The translations under genes were made by a program, and so were the position numbers. Shown piece after piece: positions 1 to 4,983 of a DNA stretch of 13,690 nucleotides. The notes beneath the pieces were generated by a model. That model was not told where the DNA came from. It was given only the letters and a program-made list of their open reading frames with translations, and did no database searches. How positions within the stretch are numbered: position 1 is the first letter of the stretch; the number at the start of each line of letters is the position of its first letter. The DNA comes from an uncultured Rhodoferax sp. GTDB lineage: Bacteria; Pseudomonadota; Gammaproteobacteria; Burkholderiales; Burkholderiaceae_C. The stretch lies in contig CAKZJN010000564.1 of NCBI GenBank assembly GCA_936943465.1, positions 1 to 13,690 on the forward strand, given 5' to 3'.

Positions 1-917
1 GGGCTGTGCTTGTGGCCGCCTTTCTTGAACGACTCGTCGAGTTCCTTGAGCAGCTTGCGCTGGTGTTCGGTCAGCTTCACCGGTGTCTCGACCGCCACGT
101 GGCAGTACAGGTCGCCAGGGTAGCTGCTGCGCACGCCCTAGACGCCCTTGCCGCGCAGGCGGAAGGTCTTGCCGCTCTGCGTGCCTTCGGGCAGGTCGAT
201 GGTGGCCTTGCCTTGCAGCGTGGGCACGTCGATTTCGCCGCCCAGGGCAGCCGTGGTCATGCTCACGGGCACCTGGCAGTGCAGGTCGTCGCCCTCGCGC
301 TCGAAGATGTCGTGCTTGCGCAGCCGGATCTCGATGTAGAGGTCGCCAGCCGGGCCGCCGTTGGTGCCGGGCTCGCCGTTGCCGGTGCTGCGGATGCGCA
401 TGCCGTCGTCGATGCCGGCGGGGATCTTCACTTCCAGCGTCTTCTGCTTCTTGATCTTGCCCTGGCCGTGGCAGGCCGTGCAGGGGTCGGGAATGATCTT
501 GCCCTTGCCTTGGCATTGCGGGCAGGTCTGCTGCACGCTGAAAAAGCCCTGGCGCATCTGCACCGCACCCGCGCCGTGGCAGGTGGTGCAGGTGATCGGC
601 TTGGTGCCCGCCTTGGCGCCGGTGCCGTGGCAGGTATCGCACTCGTCCCAGCTGGGGATGCGGATCTGCGCATCCTTGCCATTGGCCGCGACGCCGGCGG
701 GGCCATGCTGGTCGTAGGTCGCGCGTTTCTGCGGGTCGCTCAGCATTTCGTAGGCCTCCTTGGCCTCCTTGAACTTGACCTCGGCGGCTGCGGTGGCATC
801 ACCCTGGTTGCGGTCAGGGTGGTGCTTCATCGCCAGCTTGCGATACGCCTTCTTGATTTCTTCGTCCGATGCGTTCTTGGGAACGCCCAGAATTTCGTAA
901 AAGTCTCTTTTGGCCAT
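1..917 (-). pseudogene. dnaJ: dnaJ: Hsp40 co-chaperone gene with an in-frame TAG and an internal in-frame deletion; runs off the left edge
   Basis: DnaJ delivers unfolded clients to DnaK and stimulates its ATPase in the cytoplasm. Seen: a J-domain (residues 1-70, HPD at 33-35) and four CxxCxGxG zinc motifs starting at Cys93, 110, 132 and 146, then a client-binding domain up to RLRGKGV at 259. Two things are wrong. First, the J-domain leads from HGPAGV (71-76) almost directly into AANGKDAQIRIP (77-88). The Gly/Phe-rich linker and first strands of the next domain are absent; the first zinc Cys is at 93, against about 144 in E. coli DnaJ, so about 50 residues are lost in frame. Second, codon 260 is TAG (138-140) where the family has Lys; downstream, GVRSSYPGDLYCHVAVETPV and a further ~25 typical DnaJ residues stay in frame to the edge. 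ATG at 917 starts a normal DnaJ N-terminus; the ribosome site is weak. It lies 102 nt after dnaK. The open part is 138-917, 259 codons. Identity is certain; whether the lesions are biological or sequence errors is not. Confidence 0.9.
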
Positions 918-1001
918 CGTGTGTCTCTAACCCGTTTCAACAAGAACGCCGCGCTGAAGATTCCGGGGTGGAACCGTTCGAACGCGGCGGATCAAATGCG
1001 G

Positions 1002-1018
1002 CGCCGGAGCGCCCGGCG
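1002..1018 (-). other. Hairpin in the dnaK-dnaJ gap
   Basis: A perfect 6-bp stem (CGCCGG, AGCGC loop, CCGGCG on the plus strand) sits directly after the dnaK stop. No T-run follows it in the minus direction, so it is not a standard terminator. It could protect the dnaK 3' end or reduce dnaJ expression relative to dnaK. The rest of the 102-nt gap (918-1019) holds a 10-bp palindrome CGTTCGAACG at 975-984. No sigma-32-type promoter for dnaJ was seen there. Function is inferred only. Confidence 0.35.
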
Positions 1019-1019
1019 T

Positions 1020-2951
1020 TTAACCTTTCTTGACTTCCTTCACCTCGGCGTCCACCACGTTGTCGTCAGCCGGCTTGGCGGAGGCGGCTTCGGCACCGCC
1101 CGCAGCGGCACCAGCGGCTTCCTTGGCCTGCATGTCGGCGTACATCTTCTCGCCCAGCTTCTGGCTGGCGGTCATCAGCGTGTTGCTCTTTTCCTCGATC
1201 GCGGCCTTGTCGTCGCCCTTGAGGGCTTCTTCCAGGTCCTTGATCGCGGCTTCGATCTTTTCCTTTTCGCCGGCGTCCAGCTTGTCGCCGTATTCGGTCA
1301 GGCTCTTCTTCACGCTGTGCACAGTGGCATCGGCCTGGTTGCGGGCCTGCACGATTTCCAGCTTCTTCTTGTCTTCGGCGGAGTTGAGTTCCGCGTCCTT
1401 GACCATCTGCTGGATTTCGGCTTCGGACAGGCCCGAGTTGGCCTTGATGGTGATCTTGTTTTCCTTGCCGGTGCCCTTGTCCTTGGCGCCGACGTGCAGG
1501 ATGCCGTTGGCGTCGATGTCAAAAGACACTTCGATCTGCGGCAAGCCGCGTGCGGCCGGCGGAATGCCTTCGAGGTTGAACTCGCCCAGCAGCTTGTTGC
1601 CGGCCGCGATTTCGCGCTCGCCCTGGAACACCTTGATCGTCACGGCCGGCTGGTTGTCGTCGGCGGTCGAGAAGGTCTGTGCGAACTTGGTCGGGATCGT
1701 GGTGTTCTTGGTGATCATCTTGGTCATCACGCCACCCAGGGTTTCGATACCCAGGGACAGCGGAGTCACGTCCAGCAGCAGCACGTCCTTGCGGTCGCCG
1801 GACAGCACCTGACCCTGAATCGCAGCACCCACGGCCACGGCTTCGTCGGGGTTCACGTCCTTGCGCGGCTCCTTGCCGAACAGTTCCTTGACCTTTTCTT
1901 GCACCTTGGGCATGCGGGTCATACCGCCGACCAGAATCACGTCATGGATGTCGGCAGCAGACACGCCGGCGTCCTTCATGGCGGTGCGGCAGGGGGCAAT
2001 GGTGCGCTCGATCAACTCGTCGACCAGGCTTTCCAGCTTGGCGCGGGTGAGCTTGATGTTCAGGTGCTTGGGACCGGAGGCGTCGGCCGTCACGTAGGGC
2101 AGGTTGATGTCGGTCTGGGCGCTGGAAGACAGCTCGATCTTGGCCTTTTCAGCGGCTTCTTTCAGGCGTTGCAGGGCCAGCACGTCCTTGCTCAGATCCA
2201 CGCCTTGTTCTTTCTTGAACTCGGCAATGATGAAGTCGATCACGCGCTGGTCAAAGTCTTCACCGCCCAGGAAGGTGTCGCCGTTGGTGGACAGCACTTC
2301 GAATTGCTTTTCGCCATCGACATCGGCGATTTCAATGATGGACACGTCAAACGTACCGCCGCCCAGGTCATACACGGCAATCTTGCGGTCGCCCTTTTCG
2401 TTCTTGTCCAGGCCGAAAGCCAGAGCCGCAGCGGTCGGTTCGTTGATGATGCGCTTGACGTCCAGACCGGCAATGCGGCCAGCGTCTTTGGTGGCCTGGC
2501 GCTGTGCGTCGTTGAAGTAAGCGGGAACGGTGATCACGGCGTCCGTTACGGCTTCGCCGAGGTAGTCCTCGGCGGTCTTCTTCATCTTGCGCAGAATGTC
2601 GGCGCTGACTTGTTGCGGTGCCATGCGGTTGCCACGCACTTCCACCCATGCGTCGCCGTTGTCGGCCGCGGCAATGGTGTAGGGCATCAGGTCGATGTCC
2701 TTTTGCACTTCTTTTTCGGAAAACTTGCGGCCGATCAAACGCTTGACGGCGTAGAGCGTGTTCTTGGGGTTGGTAACCGACTGGCGCTTGGCAGAGGCGC
2801 CAACCAGCACTTCGCCGTCTTCTTGGTACGCAATGATGGACGGCGTGGTGCGCGCGCCTTCTGCGTTTTCGATGACCTTGGGGCTGTTGCCTTCCATGAT
2901 GGCCACGCAGCTGTTGGTGGTGCCGAGGTCAATACCGATGATTCTTCCCAT
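1020..2951 (-). CDS. dnaK: Molecular chaperone DnaK (Hsp70), complete
   Basis: An ATP-driven cytoplasmic chaperone that binds extended hydrophobic segments and works with DnaJ and the exchange factor GrpE. The protein has 643 residues, a normal DnaK length. Seen: phosphate-1 motif IDLGTTNS (7-14), VPAYFNDAQRQAT (142-154), NEPTAAALAFGLD (170-182), DLGGGTFDVS (195-204, with the conserved Thr200), GGMTRMP (342-348), the interdomain linker DVLLLDVTP (389-397), the beta-sandwich substrate domain, a helical lid, and a charged tail DDNVVDAEVKEVKKG. The ATG at 2951 has a clear ribosome site, AGGAG at 2958-2962, and gives the expected MGRIIGIDLGTT start. It lies 90 nt after grpE and 102 nt before dnaJ, the standard heat-shock order. 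A sigma-32-like promoter in the grpE-dnaK gap suggests independent heat induction as well as read-through from grpE. No missing catalytic residue was noticed, in contrast to the damaged dnaJ beside it. Confidence 0.98.
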   Translation of the reverse strand: MGRIIGIDLGTTNSCVAIMEGNSPKVIENAEGARTTPSIIAYQEDGEVLVGASAKRQSVTNPKNTLYAVKRLIGRKFSEKEVQKDIDLMPYTIAAADNGDAWVEVRGNRMAPQQVSADILRKMKKTAEDYLGEAVTDAVITVPAYFNDAQRQATKDAGRIAGLDVKRIINEPTAAALAFGLDKNEKGDRKIAVYDLGGGTFDVSIIEIADVDGEKQFEVLSTNGDTFLGGEDFDQRVIDFIIAEFKKEQGVDLSKDVLALQRLKEAAEKAKIELSSSAQTDINLPYVTADASGPKHLNIKLTRAKLESLVDELIERTIAPCRTAMKDAGVSAADIHDVILVGGMTRMPKVQEKVKELFGKEPRKDVNPDEAVAVGAAIQGQVLSGDRKDVLLLDVTPLSLGIETLGGVMTKMITKNTTIPTKFAQTFSTADDNQPAVTIKVFQGEREIAAGNKLLGEFNLEGIPPAARGLPQIEVSFDIDANGILHVGAKDKGTGKENKITIKANSGLSEAEIQQMVKDAELNSAEDKKKLEIVQARNQADATVHSVKKSLTEYGDKLDAGEKEKIEAAIKDLEEALKGDDKAAIEEKSNTLMTASQKLGEKMYADMQAKEAAGAAAGGAEAASAKPADDNVVDAEVKEVKKG

Positions 2952-2991
2952 GATGTACTCCTGCTAATTCAAAAAATTCAGATGTGGATAA

Positions 2992-3018
2992 GGTGTGGGC
3001 AGCCTGTGCGCTTTCAAG
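2992..3018 (-). promoter_or_regulatory. Sigma-32-like promoter before dnaK
   Basis: In the grpE-dnaK gap, read on the minus strand, CTTGAAA (3012-3018) is followed after 12 nt by CCCACACC (2992-2999). The first part matches the heat-shock sigma factor -35 consensus (CTTGAA) exactly; the second is only a partial match to the -10 consensus CCCCATNT. Four bases GGGG/C precede the -35, as is common for this class. It would start a transcript about 35 nt before dnaK, upstream of its ribosome site. Assignment is by consensus only. Confidence 0.5.
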
Positions 3019-3041
3019 CCCCTACGGTGGATAGGGTGTGA

Positions 3042-3602
3042 TTACTTGGGCGCAGCGACGGTCACCAGTGCCGGGCGCAGCACGCGGTCGGCAATCGAGT
3101 AACCCTTTTGCAGCACCGAGACCACAGTGTTGGCCTCTTGCTCTGCGGGCACCATGCTGATGGCCTGGTGTTGATGCGGGTCAAATTTGGTGCCGGTGGC
3201 CGGGTTGATGGCGATCACCTTGTTGCGCTCCAGCGCGGCAATCAGTTGGCGCAGTGTGGCCTGCGCGCCTTCGCGGATTTGCTCGGCGGTGGCGTCCTTG
3301 ATGATCAGGCCCGCCTCCAGGCTGTCAGCCACGGGCAGCAGGCTTTCGGCAAAGCTTTCTACGGCAAATTTGCGTGCCTTGCTGATTTCGTCTTCGGCAC
3401 GGCGGCGGGCGTTCTCGGCCTCGGCCTTGGCACGCAGAAACTGGTCGGCCAGTTCGCTGCTCTTGGCCTGCAGGGCCGCAAACTCGGCCTGCAGTTTGGG
3501 CAGCGCTTCGGCTTCCTGGGCATTCATGGCAGCCATGATTTCTTCCGGACTGGGCTGGTTTTGCACGGGTTCGGTGGGGGTGGGGTTGACGGGTTCAGAC
3601 AT
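3042..3602 (-). CDS. grpE: Nucleotide exchange factor GrpE
   Basis: GrpE is a cytoplasmic dimer that releases ADP from DnaK and so resets the chaperone cycle; it also acts as a thermosensor in E. coli. The chosen product has 186 residues: a short acidic, Pro-rich N-terminus (MSEPVNPTPTEP), a long helical coiled-coil region (about 25-95, rich in Ala/Glu/Lys with RRRAEDEISKARKFA), then the C-terminal beta domain with GTKFDPHQHQAIS, VVSVLQKGYSIADRVLRPALV. The frame is open further up to 3665, but the extra 21 residues look unrelated to GrpE and would put the start codon upstream of the predicted heat-shock transcript start, so ATG at 3602 is preferred. The ribosome site before 3602 is poor. It is the first gene of the grpE-dnaK-dnaJ cluster, preceded by a sigma-32-type promoter. 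No hrcA lies upstream; the neighbour is an FKBP gene. Confidence 0.95.
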   Translation of the reverse strand: MSEPVNPTPTEPVQNQPSPEEIMAAMNAQEAEALPKLQAEFAALQAKSSELADQFLRAKAEAENARRRAEDEISKARKFAVESFAESLLPVADSLEAGLIIKDATAEQIREGAQATLRQLIAALERNKVIAINPATGTKFDPHQHQAISMVPAEQEANTVVSVLQKGYSIADRVLRPALVTVAAPK

Positions 3603-3639
3603 GCTGGAAATAGCAGCCAGACAGGCTGCGAATAAAACG

Positions 3640-3660
3640 TTGCCCCGCAACTGGGGGCAA
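3640..3660. repeat. Perfect inverted repeat overlapping the grpE promoter -10
   Basis: TTGCCCC (3640-3646), a 7-nt spacer and GGGGCAA (3654-3660) form a perfect 7-bp dyad. It covers the -10 element and the predicted start of the grpE promoter. It is not CIRCE (TTAGCACTC-N9-GAGTGCTAA). It may be an operator, a 5' end hairpin, or a by-product of the C-rich -10 box. Confidence 0.6.
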
Positions 3661-3676
3661 TCCAAATGATTTCAAG
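3649..3676 (-). promoter_or_regulatory. Sigma-32 (RpoH) promoter of grpE
   Basis: On the minus strand CTTGAAA (3670-3676), preceded by GGGGC, is followed after 13 nt by CCCCAGTT (3649-3656). This is a close match to the heat-shock consensus CTTGAA-N13/14-CCCCATNT. It lies between the terminator of the FKBP gene and grpE and predicts a transcript start near 3642, about 40 nt before the grpE ATG. Heat-shock control of grpE by RpoH is well established in proteobacteria; its use here is inferred from sequence. Confidence 0.8.
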
Positions 3677-3686
3677 GCCCCGGCCG

Positions 3687-3720
3687 AAAAAATCCGGCAA
3701 ACGGGGCGGGAGCCGGGATT
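3687..3720 (-). terminator. Rho-independent terminator of the FKBP gene
   Basis: Immediately after the FKBP stop codon, on the minus strand, AATCCCGGC (3712-3720) pairs with GCCGGATT (3691-3698), with one bulged C and a 13-nt loop. A run of six T follows at 3692-3687. This separates the FKBP gene from the heat-shock promoter of grpE about 10 nt further on. Confidence 0.6.
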
Positions 3721-4073
3721 TAGCCGATTACGTCGAGCAGTTCGACATCAAACTTCAACGTGGCGTTGGGGGGGATCACGCCGCCCGCACCACGGGCACC
3801 GTAGCCCAGAGCTGCGGGGATGATCAGGGTGCGCGCGCCGCCCACTTTCATGCCAGCCACGCCTTCGTCCCAGCCCTTGATGACCATGCCAGCACCCAGA
3901 CCAAACACAAACGGGTCATTGCGGTCTTTGCTGGAATCAAACTTGGCGCCTTGCACGCCATCGTTGTAAAGCCAGCCGGTGTAGTGCACCTTGACGCGTT
4001 TGCCGGCGACGGCTTCAGCGCCGCTGCCTTCGGTGGTGTCAACATACTGAAGTCCGCTTGCGGTGGTTTGCAT
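3720..4073 (-). CDS. FKBP-type peptidyl-prolyl cis-trans isomerase
   Basis: A small isomerase that speeds rotation of peptide bonds before proline during folding. The 117-residue product is a single FKBP domain with no signal peptide, so a cytoplasmic location is likely. Recognisable family blocks: GLQYVDTTEGSG (7-18), VKVHYTGWL (27-35), KFDSSKDR (44-51), PFVFGLGAGMVIKGWDEGVAGMKVGG (54-79) and IPAALGYGARGAGGVIPPNATLKFDVELLDV (85-115). These contain the aromatic and Asp residues lining the active pocket. The ATG at 4073 has a good ribosome site, AAGGA at 4080-4084. The gene has its own terminator and so is probably a separate unit from grpE-dnaK-dnaJ, although its function as a folding helper fits that neighbourhood. 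The leader contains a 7-bp hairpin (4117-4139). Confidence 0.95.
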   Translation of the reverse strand: MQTTASGLQYVDTTEGSGAEAVAGKRVKVHYTGWLYNDGVQGAKFDSSKDRNDPFVFGLGAGMVIKGWDEGVAGMKVGGARTLIIPAALGYGARGAGGVIPPNATLKFDVELLDVIG

Positions 4074-4116
4074 TCAATTTCCTTGATGTGGTGAATCAGG
4101 CCCAAGGCGCTGGTGG

Positions 4117-4139
4117 CGCGCTCCTGTAATGCGAGCGCG
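4117..4139 (-). other. Hairpin in the FKBP gene leader
   Basis: CGCGCTC (4117-4123) and GAGCGCG (4133-4139) form a perfect 7-bp dyad with a 9-nt loop, about 33 nt upstream of the FKBP ribosome site. It may be a leader hairpin or an operator. A CATAAT hexamer (minus strand, about 4152-4157) upstream of it could be a sigma-70 -10 box, but no convincing -35 accompanies it. Confidence 0.3.
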
Positions 4140-4160
4140 GGGTAACCCTAAATTATGCCG

Positions 4161-4187
4161 CAAGCAAACCGCTGGTCGGCCTGCTTG
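4161..4187 (-). terminator. Hairpin just after the HxlR-type regulator gene, possible terminator
   Basis: Starting 2 nt after the stop codon, on the minus strand, CAAGCAGGCCG (4187-4177) pairs with CGGTTTGCTTG (4171-4161) around a 5-nt loop. The 11 pairs include two G-U wobbles, which exist only in RNA made from the minus strand; plus-strand RNA would have two A-C mismatches there. That asymmetry favours a role for the regulator transcript. No T-run follows, so intrinsic termination is uncertain. Confidence 0.4.
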
Positions 4188-4189
4188 GG

Positions 4190-4501
4190 CTACTGGGTTT
4201 TCTTGGAAAGGCTGCTGGCCCAACGGGCCGCAAAGGCTGGCAGTTCACCCAGCCGTTTGGCCAGATCCATGCCGAGGGGGGTGAGGCAATAGCCCTCGCC
4301 GATGTGGGTCAGCAAGCCGGCTTCGCGCAGTTCTTTGATGCGGGTGTTCAGGGTGTTGGGGGTGATGCCGCCGACACTGTCTTGCAGCAAGCGAAAGGTT
4401 TGGGCATGGCCGTCTTTGAGGGCCCAGATCACCCGCAGGGCGTAGCGCGCTTCCAGCAGCCCTAGCAACTGTCCGACGGCCGCTGATTCCTTCACACTCA
4501 T
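4190..4501 (-). CDS. HxlR-type winged helix-turn-helix transcriptional regulator
   Basis: A 103-residue DNA-binding protein. The core LLEARYALRVIWALKDG (14-30), TFRLLQDSVGGITPNTLNTRIKELREAGLL (35-64) and GYCLTPLGMDLAKRL (70-84) follows the HxlR/MarR-like pattern: a first helix, a recognition helix ending in RIKELREAGLL, a beta wing, and YxLTxLG. It is shorter than typical HxlR proteins. The usual N-terminal Cys near the first helix is absent; the only Cys is at about 72, in the wing. The ATG at 4501 has GAGG about 8 nt upstream. It is transcribed divergently from the ComFB-domain gene, across 169 nt that could hold shared control elements. Many divergent regulators control their neighbour, but nothing here proves that. 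The target and ligand are unknown. Confidence 0.8.
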   Translation of the reverse strand: MSVKESAAVGQLLGLLEARYALRVIWALKDGHAQTFRLLQDSVGGITPNTLNTRIKELREAGLLTHIGEGYCLTPLGMDLAKRLGELPAFAARWASSLSKKTQ

Positions 4502-4556
4502 GCCCTTAACCTCTGACTTCCGATTCTTTTGGCCAGCTTATCGCAATTATTTGCTC

Positions 4557-4573
4557 GCTACAAGTTTCATAGC
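4557..4573. repeat. Short GCTA...TAGC dyad in the divergent gap
   Basis: The 169-nt gap between the HxlR-type gene and the ComFB-domain gene (4502-4670) is AT-richer than its surroundings. It holds GCTA (4557-4560), a 9-nt spacer and TAGC (4570-4573) followed by TGGAGGC. It resembles a short dispersed element I recall from Comamonadaceae intergenic regions (a GCTA...TAGCTG pattern). It could equally be a regulator site. No convincing sigma-70 promoter was resolved in the gap on either strand. Confidence 0.3.
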
Positions 4574-4670
4574 TGGAGGCAAAGTTTAGCCCAACGGACG
4601 CCCTTGTCAGGTGCGGTTCGAGGTGCTAAGGTTGGTGAAAACAAGGATCGCGCAGGTACTGGAGAAAATA

Positions 4671-4958
4671 ATGGAATACAACTTTGACCAGGTTCACAAC
4701 TACTACGAACGGCTGGTTTTTGAGGAGGTGGCGATGCGGGCCCACGACGAGGCCAACACCCGTTTCACCGCCGATATGCTGGCCGATGTGGCCTGCCTTG
4801 CGCTGAACCGCTTGCCTGCGCGCTATGTGCGCCACGATGTGGACATGATGTTCTACCTGACCGAAGTGGAACGGCGTGCGATGCAGCAATCCCTCGACGA
4901 AGTGTTGAAGTTCGCCTTCGCGTTTGTTCAAGAGCGAACGGCGCGCGCATTGCGCTAA
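4671..4958 (+). CDS. ComFB-domain protein (late competence development ComFB family)
   Basis: A 95-residue soluble protein with no signal peptide or membrane segment. It matches the ComFB domain: NYYERLVFEEV (10-20), then DVACLALNRLPARYVRHDVDMMF (39-61), the family's hallmark Leu-Asn-x-Leu-Pro-x-x-Tyr-Val segment, and a helical C-terminus. ComFB was named from a Bacillus competence operon; members have more recently been reported as cyclic-dinucleotide receptors, so a role in second-messenger signalling is plausible but inferred. The frame is open from a GTG at 4611, but ATG at 4671 is preferred: it has GGAG at 4660-4663 with good spacing and begins where family similarity begins. It is the only plus-strand gene in the window, divergent from the HxlR-type regulator and ending 12 nt from the convergent pabBC stop. 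No competence genes are nearby. Confidence 0.8.
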   Translation: MEYNFDQVHNYYERLVFEEVAMRAHDEANTRFTADMLADVACLALNRLPARYVRHDVDMMFYLTEVERRAMQQSLDEVLKFAFAFVQERTARALR

Positions 4959-4965
4959 GCCTTCT

Positions 4966-4983
4966 CGTGCTCAAAGTAGCACG
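4966..4983. other. Hairpin at the convergent gene ends
   Basis: CGTGCT (4966-4971), a 6-nt loop and AGCACG (4978-4983) form a perfect 6-bp stem between the ComFB-domain gene stop and the pabBC stop, which it overlaps. Neither side has a T-run. It may help end both transcripts, but this is weak evidence for a terminator. Confidence 0.3.

Noticed and set aside
6..3041. A 1011-codon plus-strand open frame opposite dnaJ and dnaK
   Set aside because: It is the mirror of highly conserved genes in GC-rich DNA. Its protein is a low-complexity His/Val/Leu/Gly-rich string with no recognisable domain. Long open frames antisense to Hsp70 genes are a known codon-bias artefact.
3640..3660. The inverted repeat as a CIRCE element for HrcA
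   Set aside because: Arms TTGCCCC/GGGGCAA with a 7-nt spacer do not match the CIRCE arms TTAGCACTC/GAGTGCTAA with a 9-nt spacer.
3603..3665. A longer GrpE starting at 3665
   Set aside because: The additional 21 residues do not look like GrpE, and the start codon would be upstream of the predicted heat-shock transcript start.
4611..4670. A longer ComFB-domain protein starting at the GTG 4611
   Set aside because: Family similarity and a good ribosome site both begin at ATG 4671.
4626..4931. A 101-codon minus-strand open frame opposite the ComFB-domain gene
   Set aside because: It is the complement of a recognised domain, rich in His and with no known family.
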